Assembly: GCF_000156335.1 (NCBI RefSeq)
Contig: NZ_DS999213.1
Location: 675,350 to 739,349 of the forward strand
DNA: 64,000 nt
Direction of reading: 5' to 3'
Source: Roseobacter sp. GAI101
GTDB lineage: Bacteria > Pseudomonadota > Alphaproteobacteria > Rhodobacterales > Rhodobacteraceae
A model generated the notes under the pieces. The model was not told the DNA's origin. It did no database searches and saw nothing but the letters and a program-made list of their open reading frames with translations. The position numbers and the translations under genes are program-made. Positions 1-7,710 of this stretch are shown here, one piece after another. The first letter of the stretch is position 1; each line of letters opens with the position of its first letter.

Positions 1-54
1 GTTGCGGCGTGTTGCGTCTGGTTTGATGATCGAAAATGTGCGCTCAAGGGCCAT
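1..54 (-). CDS. ndk: Nucleoside diphosphate kinase, N-terminal fragment (cut by window edge)
   Basis: The 18 codons read from the ATG at 54 towards the left edge give MALERTFSIIKPDATRRN, which matches the highly conserved amino terminus of Ndk. The IIKPDA segment is typical of the family. Ndk transfers the gamma phosphate of ATP to NDPs to balance nucleotide pools. An AGGAGA Shine-Dalgarno sequence lies on the minus strand at 61-66, seven bases before the start. The catalytic histidine and the rest of the protein are outside the window. The gene is divergent from the ABC-F ATPase to its right. Confidence 0.9.
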   Translation of the reverse strand, partial: MALERTFSIIKPDATRRN

Positions 55-158
55 GATAGCTCTCCTAATGGGGGTTGATTTGGGCGCTCCCTAACATGGT
101 GCCTGCCCCATGAAAAGCCGTGATTGACGCGGGGCGAGACATGGTTCACACCGCGCCC

Positions 159-2021
159 ATGTTACGCATTTCAGAAATCAACTATTCCGTCGAAGGCCGC
201 CCCTTGTTTGAGGAAGCCAGCGCCGTCATTCCCGAAGGTCATAAAGTGGGCCTCGTCGGCCGCAATGGCGCGGGCAAAACAACCTTGTTCCGGATCATTC
301 GCGGCGAACTGGGGCTGGACGCAGGCGACATATCGCTGCCATCCCGGGCCAAGATCGGTGGCGTCGCCCAAGAGGTGCCCTCCTCCGATGTGTCGCTGAT
401 CGACACGGTGCTGGCCGCCGACGTGGAACGCGCATCCCTGATGGCCGAAGCCGAAACGACCAAGGACCCCGCGCGGATTGCCGAGGTACAGACCCGCCTT
501 GCCGATATCGACGCATGGTCCGCCGAAGGGCGCGCGGCTGCGATCCTCAAGGGGCTCGGCTTTGACGATCACGACCAGCAACAGCCTTGTTCGGCCTATT
601 CCGGCGGCTGGCGCATGCGCGTCGCCTTGGCGGGCGTCTTGTTCGCGCAGCCCGATGTGCTCCTGCTCGATGAACCGACCAACTACCTCGATCTTGAAGG
701 CGCGCTGTGGCTGGAGAACTACCTGTCCAAATATCCGCACACCGTGATCATCATCAGCCACGACCGGGGCCTGCTGAACCGTGCCGTCGGTGGCATCTTG
801 CACCTCGAAGACCGCAAGCTGACCTATTACCAGGGCAACTACGACCAGTTCGCCAAAATGCGCGCTGAAAAACGGGCGCAGCTGTCCGCCGCCGCGAAAA
901 AGCAACAGGCGCACAAGGCGCATATGCAGGCTTTCGTGGACCGCTTCAAAGCCAAGGCATCCAAGGCAAAGCAAGCGCAATCGCGCATGAAAGCCATTGA
1001 AAAGATGGTGACAATCACCCCGCCCGAGGAAGCGGCGCGCAAGGTGTTCACCTTCCCGCAGCCTGACGAACTGTCGCCACCGATCATCAGCATCGAAGGT
1101 GGCTCGACCGGCTATACCGAAGGCCAGCCCGTCCTGTCGCGCCTCAACCTGCGCATCGACCAGGACGACCGCATCGCCCTGCTGGGCCGGAACGGTCAGG
1201 GCAAATCGACCCTGTCGAAACTGCTGTCCAACCGTCTGGTGTTGTTCGAAGGCAAGGCGGTGAACTCCAACAAGCTGCGCATCGGGTTCTTTGCCCAGCA
1301 TCAGGTCGACGAACTGATCATCAACGAGACACCGTTGCAGCATATGATCACCGCCCGTCCCGGGGTGATGCAGTCCAAGCTGCGCGCGCAACTTGCCGGT
1401 TTCGGCCTTGGTCCCGACCAGGCAGATACCGAAGTAGGCCGCCTGTCCGGTGGTCAAAAGGCCCGCCTGTCGCTGCTGCTTGCCACGCTAGACGCGCCAC
1501 ATTTGCTGATCCTCGATGAACCGACCAACCACCTCGACATCGAATCCCGCGAGGCCCTGGTCGAAGCGCTTACCCGCTACTCCGGTGCCGTGATCCTTGT
1601 CAGCCACGACATGCACCTGCTGTCGATGGTTGCCGATCGTCTGTGGCTGGTATCGGACGGGACAGTCAAACCCTACGAAGACGATCTCGAAGCCTATCGC
1701 AAGATGCTGCTTACAGTCGAAAAGCCTGTCAGCAAGAATGCCAAGCCGATCAAAGAGGTCCCCAAACCCAAACGGGCATCGCGCGAAGACATCCTTACCC
1801 TGCGTTCGGAAGTCCGGACAGCCGAAGCCCGTGTGACCAAGATCAACGACATGCGCGACAAGCTGGCCAAGAAACTTGCCGACCCTGCCCTTTACGAAAA
1901 GGAAAAAGTCGGCGAACTTGAAGTCTGGAACAAGAAATACGCCGAAGTCATGGCCGCGCTCGAACGTGCCGAATCCATCTGGATGGCCGCACTCGAAAAA
2001 CTGGAGACAGCCTCAGCCTGA
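159..2021 (+). CDS. ABC-F family ATPase, YheS-like
   Basis: About 620 residues carry two ATP-binding cassettes in tandem and no transmembrane segment, the architecture of ABC-F ribosome-associated ATPases. The first cassette has Walker A GRNGAGKTT, signature SGGWRMR and Walker B LLLDEPTNYLD. The second has GRNGQGKST, SGGQKAR and LILDEPTNHLD. A lysine/alanine-rich linker of about 80 residues separates them, and a charged coiled coil follows at the C-terminus. SGGWRMR in cassette 1 is characteristic of the YheS branch. The start is placed at the MLRISEINYS methionine because homology begins there. ATG at 141 and GTG at 120 are in-frame alternatives, and 141 has a weak GGGGCGAG upstream. Its exact role in translation cannot be read from sequence. 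Confidence 0.9.
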   Translation: MLRISEINYSVEGRPLFEEASAVIPEGHKVGLVGRNGAGKTTLFRIIRGELGLDAGDISLPSRAKIGGVAQEVPSSDVSLIDTVLAADVERASLMAEAETTKDPARIAEVQTRLADIDAWSAEGRAAAILKGLGFDDHDQQQPCSAYSGGWRMRVALAGVLFAQPDVLLLDEPTNYLDLEGALWLENYLSKYPHTVIIISHDRGLLNRAVGGILHLEDRKLTYYQGNYDQFAKMRAEKRAQLSAAAKKQQAHKAHMQAFVDRFKAKASKAKQAQSRMKAIEKMVTITPPEEAARKVFTFPQPDELSPPIISIEGGSTGYTEGQPVLSRLNLRIDQDDRIALLGRNGQGKSTLSKLLSNRLVLFEGKAVNSNKLRIGFFAQHQVDELIINETPLQHMITARPGVMQSKLRAQLAGFGLGPDQADTEVGRLSGGQKARLSLLLATLDAPHLLILDEPTNHLDIESREALVEALTRYSGAVILVSHDMHLLSMVADRLWLVSDGTVKPYEDDLEAYRKMLLTVEKPVSKNAKPIKEVPKPKRASREDILTLRSEVRTAEARVTKINDMRDKLAKKLADPALYEKEKVGELEVWNKKYAEVMAALERAESIWMAALEKLETASA

Positions 2022-2044
2022 CACCTAATCTAATTCCGGCCTGG

Positions 2045-2092
2045 CTTCTCTGGCTCACAAATATCCCGGGGGTCCGGGGGCTGGCCCCCGGG
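2045..2092. repeat. Dispersed GC-hairpin repeat, copy A
   Basis: The block starts CTTCTCTGGCTCACAAATAT and ends in a perfect 8-bp inverted repeat, CCGGGGGC-TG-GCCCCCGG (2074-2091). A 47-nt stretch (2045-2091) matches 60693-60739 at all but four positions. The element lies between the ABC-F gene and the marC-like gene, both on the plus strand. No T-tract follows the hairpin, so it is not a canonical intrinsic terminator. Confidence 0.8.
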
Positions 2093-2099
2093 AATACAT

Positions 2100-2756
2100 A
2101 TGTTGACACTCGACATCGCCTTCATGATCACGGCCTTCGCCACCATGATCGTCATCATCGACCCTTTCGCGATCGGGCCGATGTTCCTGGCGCTGACCCC
2201 CGGCATGACACCGGTCCAACGTCGCCGCATCGCATGGCGCGGTGTTTTTATCGCAGGTCTGATCCTGCTTGTTTTTGCTGCCTTCGGCGAAGCCGTCCTG
2301 GGATTTATCGGCATCTCGATGCCCGCCTTTCGCGTCGCTGGGGGGGTCCTGTTGTTTCTAACCGCGCTTGAAATGCTGTTCGACCGCCGGACCAAACGGC
2401 GCGAGCAAAACACCACCGACCCCGATCACGACCCTGACGATCATGATCACGACGATCCATCGGTCTTTCCGCTGGCGATTCCGCTTATTGCGGGTCCGGG
2501 TGCTATCGCCTCTGTGATCCTGCTGACAGGTGAAAAACCGGGCGTCGAAGGGTTCATCACCGTGATGGGCATCACCTTCGCAGTATTGGTTCTGATGGGG
2601 ATCACAATGCAGGCCAGCGGGTATCTGGAACGCGCCTTGGGCAAGGTTGGCATCAATGTCATCACCCGCCTGCTTGGCATGTTGCTGGCCGCACTGTCCG
2701 TGCAATTCGTGCTGGATGGGCTTAGCGCATTTGGTTTTGGTCCCGGCGCGGGCTGA
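2100..2756 (+). CDS. MarC family integral membrane protein
   Basis: This 218-residue protein has about six hydrophobic segments and the MarC/UPF0056 arrangement. The first half carries IDPFAIGPMFLALTPGM, and after the central loop FPLAIPLIAGPGAIASVIL repeats a similar pattern. MarC proteins are inner-membrane proteins once linked to multiple antibiotic resistance, but their transport function is unproven. The central cytoplasmic-type loop holds an unusual Asp/His-rich run (DPDHDPDDHDHDDP) that could bind metal; that is inference. The gene starts directly after repeat copy A and is followed 51 bp later by the protease gene. Confidence 0.85.
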   Translation: MLTLDIAFMITAFATMIVIIDPFAIGPMFLALTPGMTPVQRRRIAWRGVFIAGLILLVFAAFGEAVLGFIGISMPAFRVAGGVLLFLTALEMLFDRRTKRREQNTTDPDHDPDDHDHDDPSVFPLAIPLIAGPGAIASVILLTGEKPGVEGFITVMGITFAVLVLMGITMQASGYLERALGKVGINVITRLLGMLLAALSVQFVLDGLSAFGFGPGAG

Positions 2757-2807
2757 CAAGTCCCATATCAGCCCCCATATAGATGCTGTGCAAAGAGGGG
2801 TGCCACC

Positions 2808-3392
2808 ATGCCAGAGTTCGAAACAGGCCGTCTGATCTATCTCTTGCTGCTGTTGTTGATGGTGGCCGGATGGTTTTTCATGCAAAGCCGCGAGGGGCTG
2901 AACAAGACGCTGCAACAGGCGGCTGTCTGGGGCATGATCTTTGTCGGCGTCGCAGCGGGCTACGGGCTTTGGGGCGATATCAGCCGCAGTTCGGCCGTGC
3001 CGCAGCAAAGCTACGAGGCTGGCATCGGCAGCGTCACCATTCCGCGCGCGCGCGACGGGCATTATTATCTGACGGCACAGATCAACGGCGCGTCTGTCCG
3101 GTTTGTCGTCGATACCGGGGCCACGGATATGGTGCTGACGCGAGCAGATGCGCAGCGCGTGGGCCTGTCGCCGGATCAGCTGAACTATCTTGGGCGCGCC
3201 AGCACGGCCAATGGCGAAGTCCGCACCGCCTTTGTGCGTCTGAAAGAGGTCCAGCTTGGCGAGGTGCGCGATTTTGACGTGTCGGCGGTGGTAAACGACG
3301 GCGAGATGCAGCAAAGCCTGCTTGGCATGGGCTATCTGCAACGCTGGGGCCGGATCGAGATCGCGAATAACGAACTGATCCTCACGCGTTAA
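2808..3392 (+). CDS. TIGR02281-type membrane-anchored retropepsin-like aspartic protease
   Basis: The 194-residue protein has two N-terminal transmembrane segments (about residues 7-25 and 40-58) followed by a periplasmic domain with VRFVVDTGATDMVLT. That is the D-T-G-A active site of single-domain clan AA aspartic proteases. LLGMGYLQRW near the C-terminus is the second conserved block of the family. One domain carries one catalytic Asp, so activity would need a dimer, as in retropepsins. Substrates are unknown. AGAGGGG precedes the ATG. The gene converges on holC, 18 bp away. Confidence 0.85.
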   Translation: MPEFETGRLIYLLLLLLMVAGWFFMQSREGLNKTLQQAAVWGMIFVGVAAGYGLWGDISRSSAVPQQSYEAGIGSVTIPRARDGHYYLTAQINGASVRFVVDTGATDMVLTRADAQRVGLSPDQLNYLGRASTANGEVRTAFVRLKEVQLGEVRDFDVSAVVNDGEMQQSLLGMGYLQRWGRIEIANNELILTR

Positions 3393-3410
3393 GATCACGC
3401 CGTAACCCGT

Positions 3411-3872
3411 TCATGTTTCTGCTTTTTTCTCCCACCGGCCGGATTCCTCCGACCAGTATTGGGCCGATGCGCCCGCGGCTTTCAGCGCTTTCCACTGGCC
3501 CCGTGCCTTGTTCAGGGCGATGTCATCTTCGCCATCGAACAGGATGCAGACCCGATCCAGTGCTGCAACCTCGGCCGCCGAAACCTCGGCCCCGTGGATG
3601 GAAAACACGCATGAGGCACCGTTGGGGATATCAGCACTGGTGGTCAGCAATATCGGCTGTGCGGCGTCATGCGGTCCCCCGGCCATCCCGTGCGGCAAGA
3701 ACCCGTCTTCGGGCCCTTGCCGCCAAAGTGCTGCATCCATCTGCGCCAGGACCGCCGCATCCGTACCCCGCACCGCGACACGCCAGCCCGCCCCTTGGGC
3801 CTTGCCCAAAAGCATGGTCAGCGTTTCAACCAAAGGGCGTCGGGTGAGGTGATAGAAATAGGCGGCCCCCAT
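3411..3872 (-). CDS. holC: DNA polymerase III subunit chi
   Basis: The 153-residue product begins MGAAYFYHLTRRPLVETL and contains LLGKAQGAGWRVAVRG and RQGPEDGFLPHGM, the conserved elements of HolC. Chi is an accessory of the DNA polymerase III clamp loader and in known systems links it to SSB. The length fits alphaproteobacterial HolC. The gene starts three bases after the pepA stop, so the two are almost certainly co-transcribed. The pepA-holC arrangement is common in Proteobacteria. Confidence 0.9.
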   Translation of the reverse strand: MGAAYFYHLTRRPLVETLTMLLGKAQGAGWRVAVRGTDAAVLAQMDAALWRQGPEDGFLPHGMAGGPHDAAQPILLTTSADIPNGASCVFSIHGAEVSAAEVAALDRVCILFDGEDDIALNKARGQWKALKAAGASAQYWSEESGRWEKKAET

Positions 3873-3875
3873 GGT

Positions 3876-5348
3876 TTACTCGGTTTCGAAGTTGTCGGAA
3901 ATCAGTCGGTTCAGCGATGCAACGCCCCAGCCCGTTGCCCCCACGGGTGCCAAAGCCGTCTCGTTTTTGACAGAGGCAACACCGGCGATATCCAGGTGAA
4001 TCCAGGGCGTTTCATCCTTGACGAACCGCCCCAGAAACTGCGCTGCAGAGATTGAACCGCCCGCGCGTCCGCCGATGTTCCTCATATCCGCGATCCGGCT
4101 TTTCAGCAGCTTGTCATAGCCGTCGCCCATCGGCATGCGCCATGCGCCTTCGTTTTCGGTTCCGGCGGCTTTCAAAAAGGCGTTGCACAGCGCGTCGTTG
4201 TTGGAAAACACGCCGGCGTTTTCATGGCCCAGGCCGATGATGATCGCACCTGTGAGGGTCGCCAGATCAATCATCCCCACCGGTTTGAACCGCTCTTGCG
4301 CGTACCACATCACATCGCACAGCACCAAACGGCCCTCGGCGTCAGTGTTGACCACCTCGACCGTGTCGCCCTTCATGGATTTTATCACATCGCCGGGGCG
4401 CGTGGCAGCGCCGGACGGCATATTCTCGACGATGCCCACCAGCCCGACCACATTGGCCTTGGCCTTGCGCAGGGCAAGGCTGCGCATCACGCCTGCCACG
4501 ACGCCCGCGCCGCCCATGTCCATCGTCATGTCTTCCATGCCCGCACCGGGTTTCAGGCTGATCCCGCCGGTGTCGAACACCACGCCCTTGCCGACCAGCG
4601 CCAGCGGTGCCGCGTCTTTTTCGCCGCCGTTCCATTTCATGACAACCACATAGGACGGGCTGTCCGAGCCCTGCCCGACCGACAACAGCGTGCGCATCCC
4701 CAGTTCTTCCAGCTTGGCGTCGTCCAACACCTCGACTTCAAGCCCGATGGATTTCATTTCGGCCAGACGGTCGGCAAATTCCGTGGTGGTCAGGAAGTTC
4801 GCAGGCTCGTTTGTCAGATCGCGGGTCATGAAGGCACCGTCGGCGATGGCCAGCAGCGGTGCGGCGGCGGCTTCCACTTCTTCCGGTTTGCTGGCCATGA
4901 CGGTCACGGCACCCTTGCGCGGCTTGCCGTTGCTCTTGCGATCTTCAAAGGTGTAGTCGCGCATCGCAAGGCCGAAACACAGCTCTGCCGCCTTGCGCAG
5001 ACCGCCAGCCAGCACCAGCAGGTCCGACGTGCCGCGTTTCTTGGCGAGGTTGGCACCTGCCTTGCGCAGATCCGTCACATCGGCGTTGTTGGCAAGCTTC
5101 ACCACATCGACGGCTTCGGCGGCCATACCGGTGGGGTATCCCATGCTCAGCACATCGCCGGATTTCAGCTCCGCGAAGGCGGCGCTTTGCACCAGACGTT
5201 CCAGCGCGCCCTTTGTCAGCTTGTTGATCCGCCGCGCGGCCGGGTTCATCTTGCCGGTCGCGTCCACGGTCACGGCCACCCGGCCATCATGATCGGCGAT
5301 CTTTTCGATGTCGGTCTGCGCGAAGGTCATTGGCGTCAATGAAGTCAT
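3876..5348 (-). CDS. pepA: Leucyl aminopeptidase (M17)
   Basis: This 490-residue cytosolic metallopeptidase of family M17 removes N-terminal amino acids from peptides. The catalytic C-terminal half shows GKGVVFDTGGISLKP, a metal-binding and catalytic lysine region, then DMGGAGVV, and the family signature NTDAEGRL. The N-terminal 160 residues match the M17 macro-like domain. The start at MTSLTPMTFAQ is chosen because AAAGGTG lies at the right distance on the minus strand. A 10-residue upstream extension lacks support. The gene is divergent from lptF and is followed by holC. Confidence 0.93.
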   Translation of the reverse strand: MTSLTPMTFAQTDIEKIADHDGRVAVTVDATGKMNPAARRINKLTKGALERLVQSAAFAELKSGDVLSMGYPTGMAAEAVDVVKLANNADVTDLRKAGANLAKKRGTSDLLVLAGGLRKAAELCFGLAMRDYTFEDRKSNGKPRKGAVTVMASKPEEVEAAAAPLLAIADGAFMTRDLTNEPANFLTTTEFADRLAEMKSIGLEVEVLDDAKLEELGMRTLLSVGQGSDSPSYVVVMKWNGGEKDAAPLALVGKGVVFDTGGISLKPGAGMEDMTMDMGGAGVVAGVMRSLALRKAKANVVGLVGIVENMPSGAATRPGDVIKSMKGDTVEVVNTDAEGRLVLCDVMWYAQERFKPVGMIDLATLTGAIIIGLGHENAGVFSNNDALCNAFLKAAGTENEGAWRMPMGDGYDKLLKSRIADMRNIGGRAGGSISAAQFLGRFVKDETPWIHLDIAGVASVKNETALAPVGATGWGVASLNRLISDNFETE

Positions 5349-5454
5349 GGGGGCACCTTTGTTATCTGATTTGCCCACAGACCTAGCGCGCCATGCACGG
5401 TAAGGCCAGATAGCAGTTTTCGCGGCTGGAGTTTTCCTTTATCATCACTGAAAA

Positions 5455-6615
5455 ATGGCTGTGCAAAGATCCAAGGGAAGCAGATTGTCAAAGTTTGACC
5501 GCTATATGTTGTCCCAGTTTCTGACCCTGTTCAGCTTTTTCGCGCTGGTTCTGGTGGCGATTTTCTGGATCAACCGTGCCGTTATCCTGTTTGACAGGCT
5601 GATCGGGGATGGCCAGACCGCTCTGGTATTCCTTGAATTCACGGTGTTGGGATTGCCGCGTCTGATCACCACCGTCCTGCCCATCGCGACATTTGCGGGG
5701 GCCGCCTATGTGATAAACCGGATGACCAGCGAATCTGAACTGACGGTCTTGCAGGCCACCGGTACCGGTCCTTGGCGCTTGGCACGGCCGGTTTTTGCCT
5801 ATGGAATTTGCGTCGCGTTGATGATGTCGGTGCTGACCCATGTGCTGGTGCCGATGACCAAGGCCGAGTTGAACCAGCGCGAGGCCGAGATTTCACAGAA
5901 CGTCACTGCCCGCCTGCTGACCGAGGGGACGTTTCTGCATCCGACTTCCAAGGTGACCTTCTACACCCGTCTGATCGGCAATGACGGCGTGCTGCGCGAT
6001 GTTTTCCTGTCGGACCGGCGCAACCCGGACGAAGGCGTGATCTATACCGCCGCAGAGGCTTATCTGGTGCGCAATGGCAATGGGACCACGTTGATTATGG
6101 TGGACGGTCTGGCGCAGCGGTTGCAGGTCGAGGGCAAGCAGTTGGCGACCGCGAAGTTCAGGGATTTTTCCTTTGATATCTCGGCGCTGGTCAGCAACAG
6201 CACCGATGAAAGCCAGTCCATCGACAGCATGGTGACGTTTGATTTGCTGAAAAACTGGGATGATCTGGCCGCGAAAACCGGACAGACCCACGGCGATATC
6301 GCCGAAGAGGTCAACGCCCGTTTTGCCGACCCCCTTTTCTGCATCATCGCGGCGATGATTGGCTATGCGACGCTGATCATGGGGGGATTTTCCCGCTTTG
6401 GCGTCTGGCGCGAGATCGTGATCGCCTTTGGCTTGCTGATCGCCATCGACGGTTTCAGCAGTACCCTTGTCGAGACGGTGCGCCAAGATGCCAGCCGCTG
6501 GCCCGTATTGTATGTTCCCAGTCTGGTCGGTGCCATGCTGGTTCTGGCAATGATCTGGCAGACTGCCCATCCGGGTTGGACAAAGCGCCTGCGCGCACCA
6601 AAGGTGGCCCCATGA
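5455..6615 (+). CDS. lptF: LPS export ABC transporter permease LptF
   Basis: This 386-residue YjgP/YjgQ-family permease has two or three N-terminal transmembrane helices, a large periplasmic beta-jellyroll region (about residues 125-270) and three C-terminal helices. LptF pairs with LptG and the LptB ATPase (not in this window) to extract LPS from the inner membrane. The motif FDRLIGDGQT after TM1 is typical of the family. The ATG at 5455 has no clear Shine-Dalgarno. A TTG at 5485, preceded by AGGGAAG and giving MSKFDRYMLSQ, is a credible alternative start. The stop overlaps the lptG start (ATGA). Confidence 0.93.
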   Translation: MAVQRSKGSRLSKFDRYMLSQFLTLFSFFALVLVAIFWINRAVILFDRLIGDGQTALVFLEFTVLGLPRLITTVLPIATFAGAAYVINRMTSESELTVLQATGTGPWRLARPVFAYGICVALMMSVLTHVLVPMTKAELNQREAEISQNVTARLLTEGTFLHPTSKVTFYTRLIGNDGVLRDVFLSDRRNPDEGVIYTAAEAYLVRNGNGTTLIMVDGLAQRLQVEGKQLATAKFRDFSFDISALVSNSTDESQSIDSMVTFDLLKNWDDLAAKTGQTHGDIAEEVNARFADPLFCIIAAMIGYATLIMGGFSRFGVWREIVIAFGLLIAIDGFSSTLVETVRQDASRWPVLYVPSLVGAMLVLAMIWQTAHPGWTKRLRAPKVAP

Positions 6616-7709
6616 TCCTGCATCTCTATTTCGCGCGGCGTTTCGTGACCGGATTTGTGCTGATCTCGGCCGTTTTGTTCGCGCTGTTGATCCTTGTGGA
6701 TATGGTCGAACAGGCGCGTAAATTCGCGGAGCATGACATCGGCTGGCAGCGTCTTTTCGGCATGACATTGCTGAACACGCCCGAAACCCTGAACCTGATT
6801 TTACCGTTGATCATGATCCTGGCCACGGTGGTCTTGTTTCTGTCTTTGGCGCGGTCGTCGGAACTGGTGGTCACCCGAGCCTCGGGGCGTTCAGCGCTTA
6901 GTGCGTTGCAGGCACCGGTCTGGGTGGCGTTCATCATCGGGATCATGGCGGTGGGAATGCTGAACCCGATCGTGGCGGCGACGGCGAAACGCTATATCCA
7001 ACTGTCCGAAAGCATCCGCGCCGGTGGGGTATCCACCCTGTCGATCAGCGACGAAGGCCTGTGGCTGCGTCAGGGCGGCGATCAGGGCCAGACAGTCATT
7101 CGGGCGTGGCGGTCCAACGCGGATGCATCGGTGCTGTACGATGTGACGTTTCTGACCTACGCGGCCCAGGGCGGCCCGATCCGCCGGATCGAGGCATCAA
7201 GCGCTGCGTTGGAAGACGACGGCTGGGTGCTGACCGGGGCGAAATCCTGGCCGCTTGAACTGGGCGTGAATGCCGAAGGCAACGCAGAAGTGTTTGAAAC
7301 GCTCACCCTGCCCTCGACCCTGACGCTGGACCGTATCCGCGAAAGCATCACCGACCCCGGCGTCGTGTCGATTTATGACCTCCCCGGATTTATCCATCAA
7401 CTTGAACTGGCCGGGTTTTCGCCGCGTCGACACAAGGTCTGGTTACAGACGGAACTGGCGCGCCCGTTCTTTCTGGTGGCGATGGTTCTGGTTGCGAGCG
7501 CTTTCACCATGCGCCATACGAGGTTCGGCGGCACAGGCGTTGCGGTGCTGGCGTCGGTACTGTTGGGGTTCGGTTTGTATTTCATTCGCAGTTTTGCGCA
7601 GATTCTGGGTGAGAACGGCCAAATCCCTGTGGTTCTGGCCGCTTGGGCACCGCCTGTTGCATCGATCCTGCTGGCCATTGGCCTTCTTTTGCACGCCGAG
7701 GATGGCTAG
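6612..7709 (+). CDS. lptG: LPS export ABC transporter permease LptG
   Basis: The 365-residue partner of LptF begins MILHLYFARRFVTGF, the usual LptG amino terminus, and has the same layout of N-terminal helices, periplasmic domain and three C-terminal helices. The start overlaps the lptF stop by four bases, implying translational coupling. A longer in-frame reading exists upstream but lies inside lptF. lptF, lptG and lptD being contiguous puts the inner-membrane extractor and the outer-membrane translocon in one transcription unit. Confidence 0.93.
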   Translation: MILHLYFARRFVTGFVLISAVLFALLILVDMVEQARKFAEHDIGWQRLFGMTLLNTPETLNLILPLIMILATVVLFLSLARSSELVVTRASGRSALSALQAPVWVAFIIGIMAVGMLNPIVAATAKRYIQLSESIRAGGVSTLSISDEGLWLRQGGDQGQTVIRAWRSNADASVLYDVTFLTYAAQGGPIRRIEASSAALEDDGWVLTGAKSWPLELGVNAEGNAEVFETLTLPSTLTLDRIRESITDPGVVSIYDLPGFIHQLELAGFSPRRHKVWLQTELARPFFLVAMVLVASAFTMRHTRFGGTGVAVLASVLLGFGLYFIRSFAQILGENGQIPVVLAAWAPPVASILLAIGLLLHAEDG

Positions 7710-7710
7710 A

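Noticed and set aside
4224-5342. 372-codon open frame antisense to pepA
   Set aside because: Composition is His/Gly/Arg-rich with no motif, and pepA on the other strand is unambiguous.
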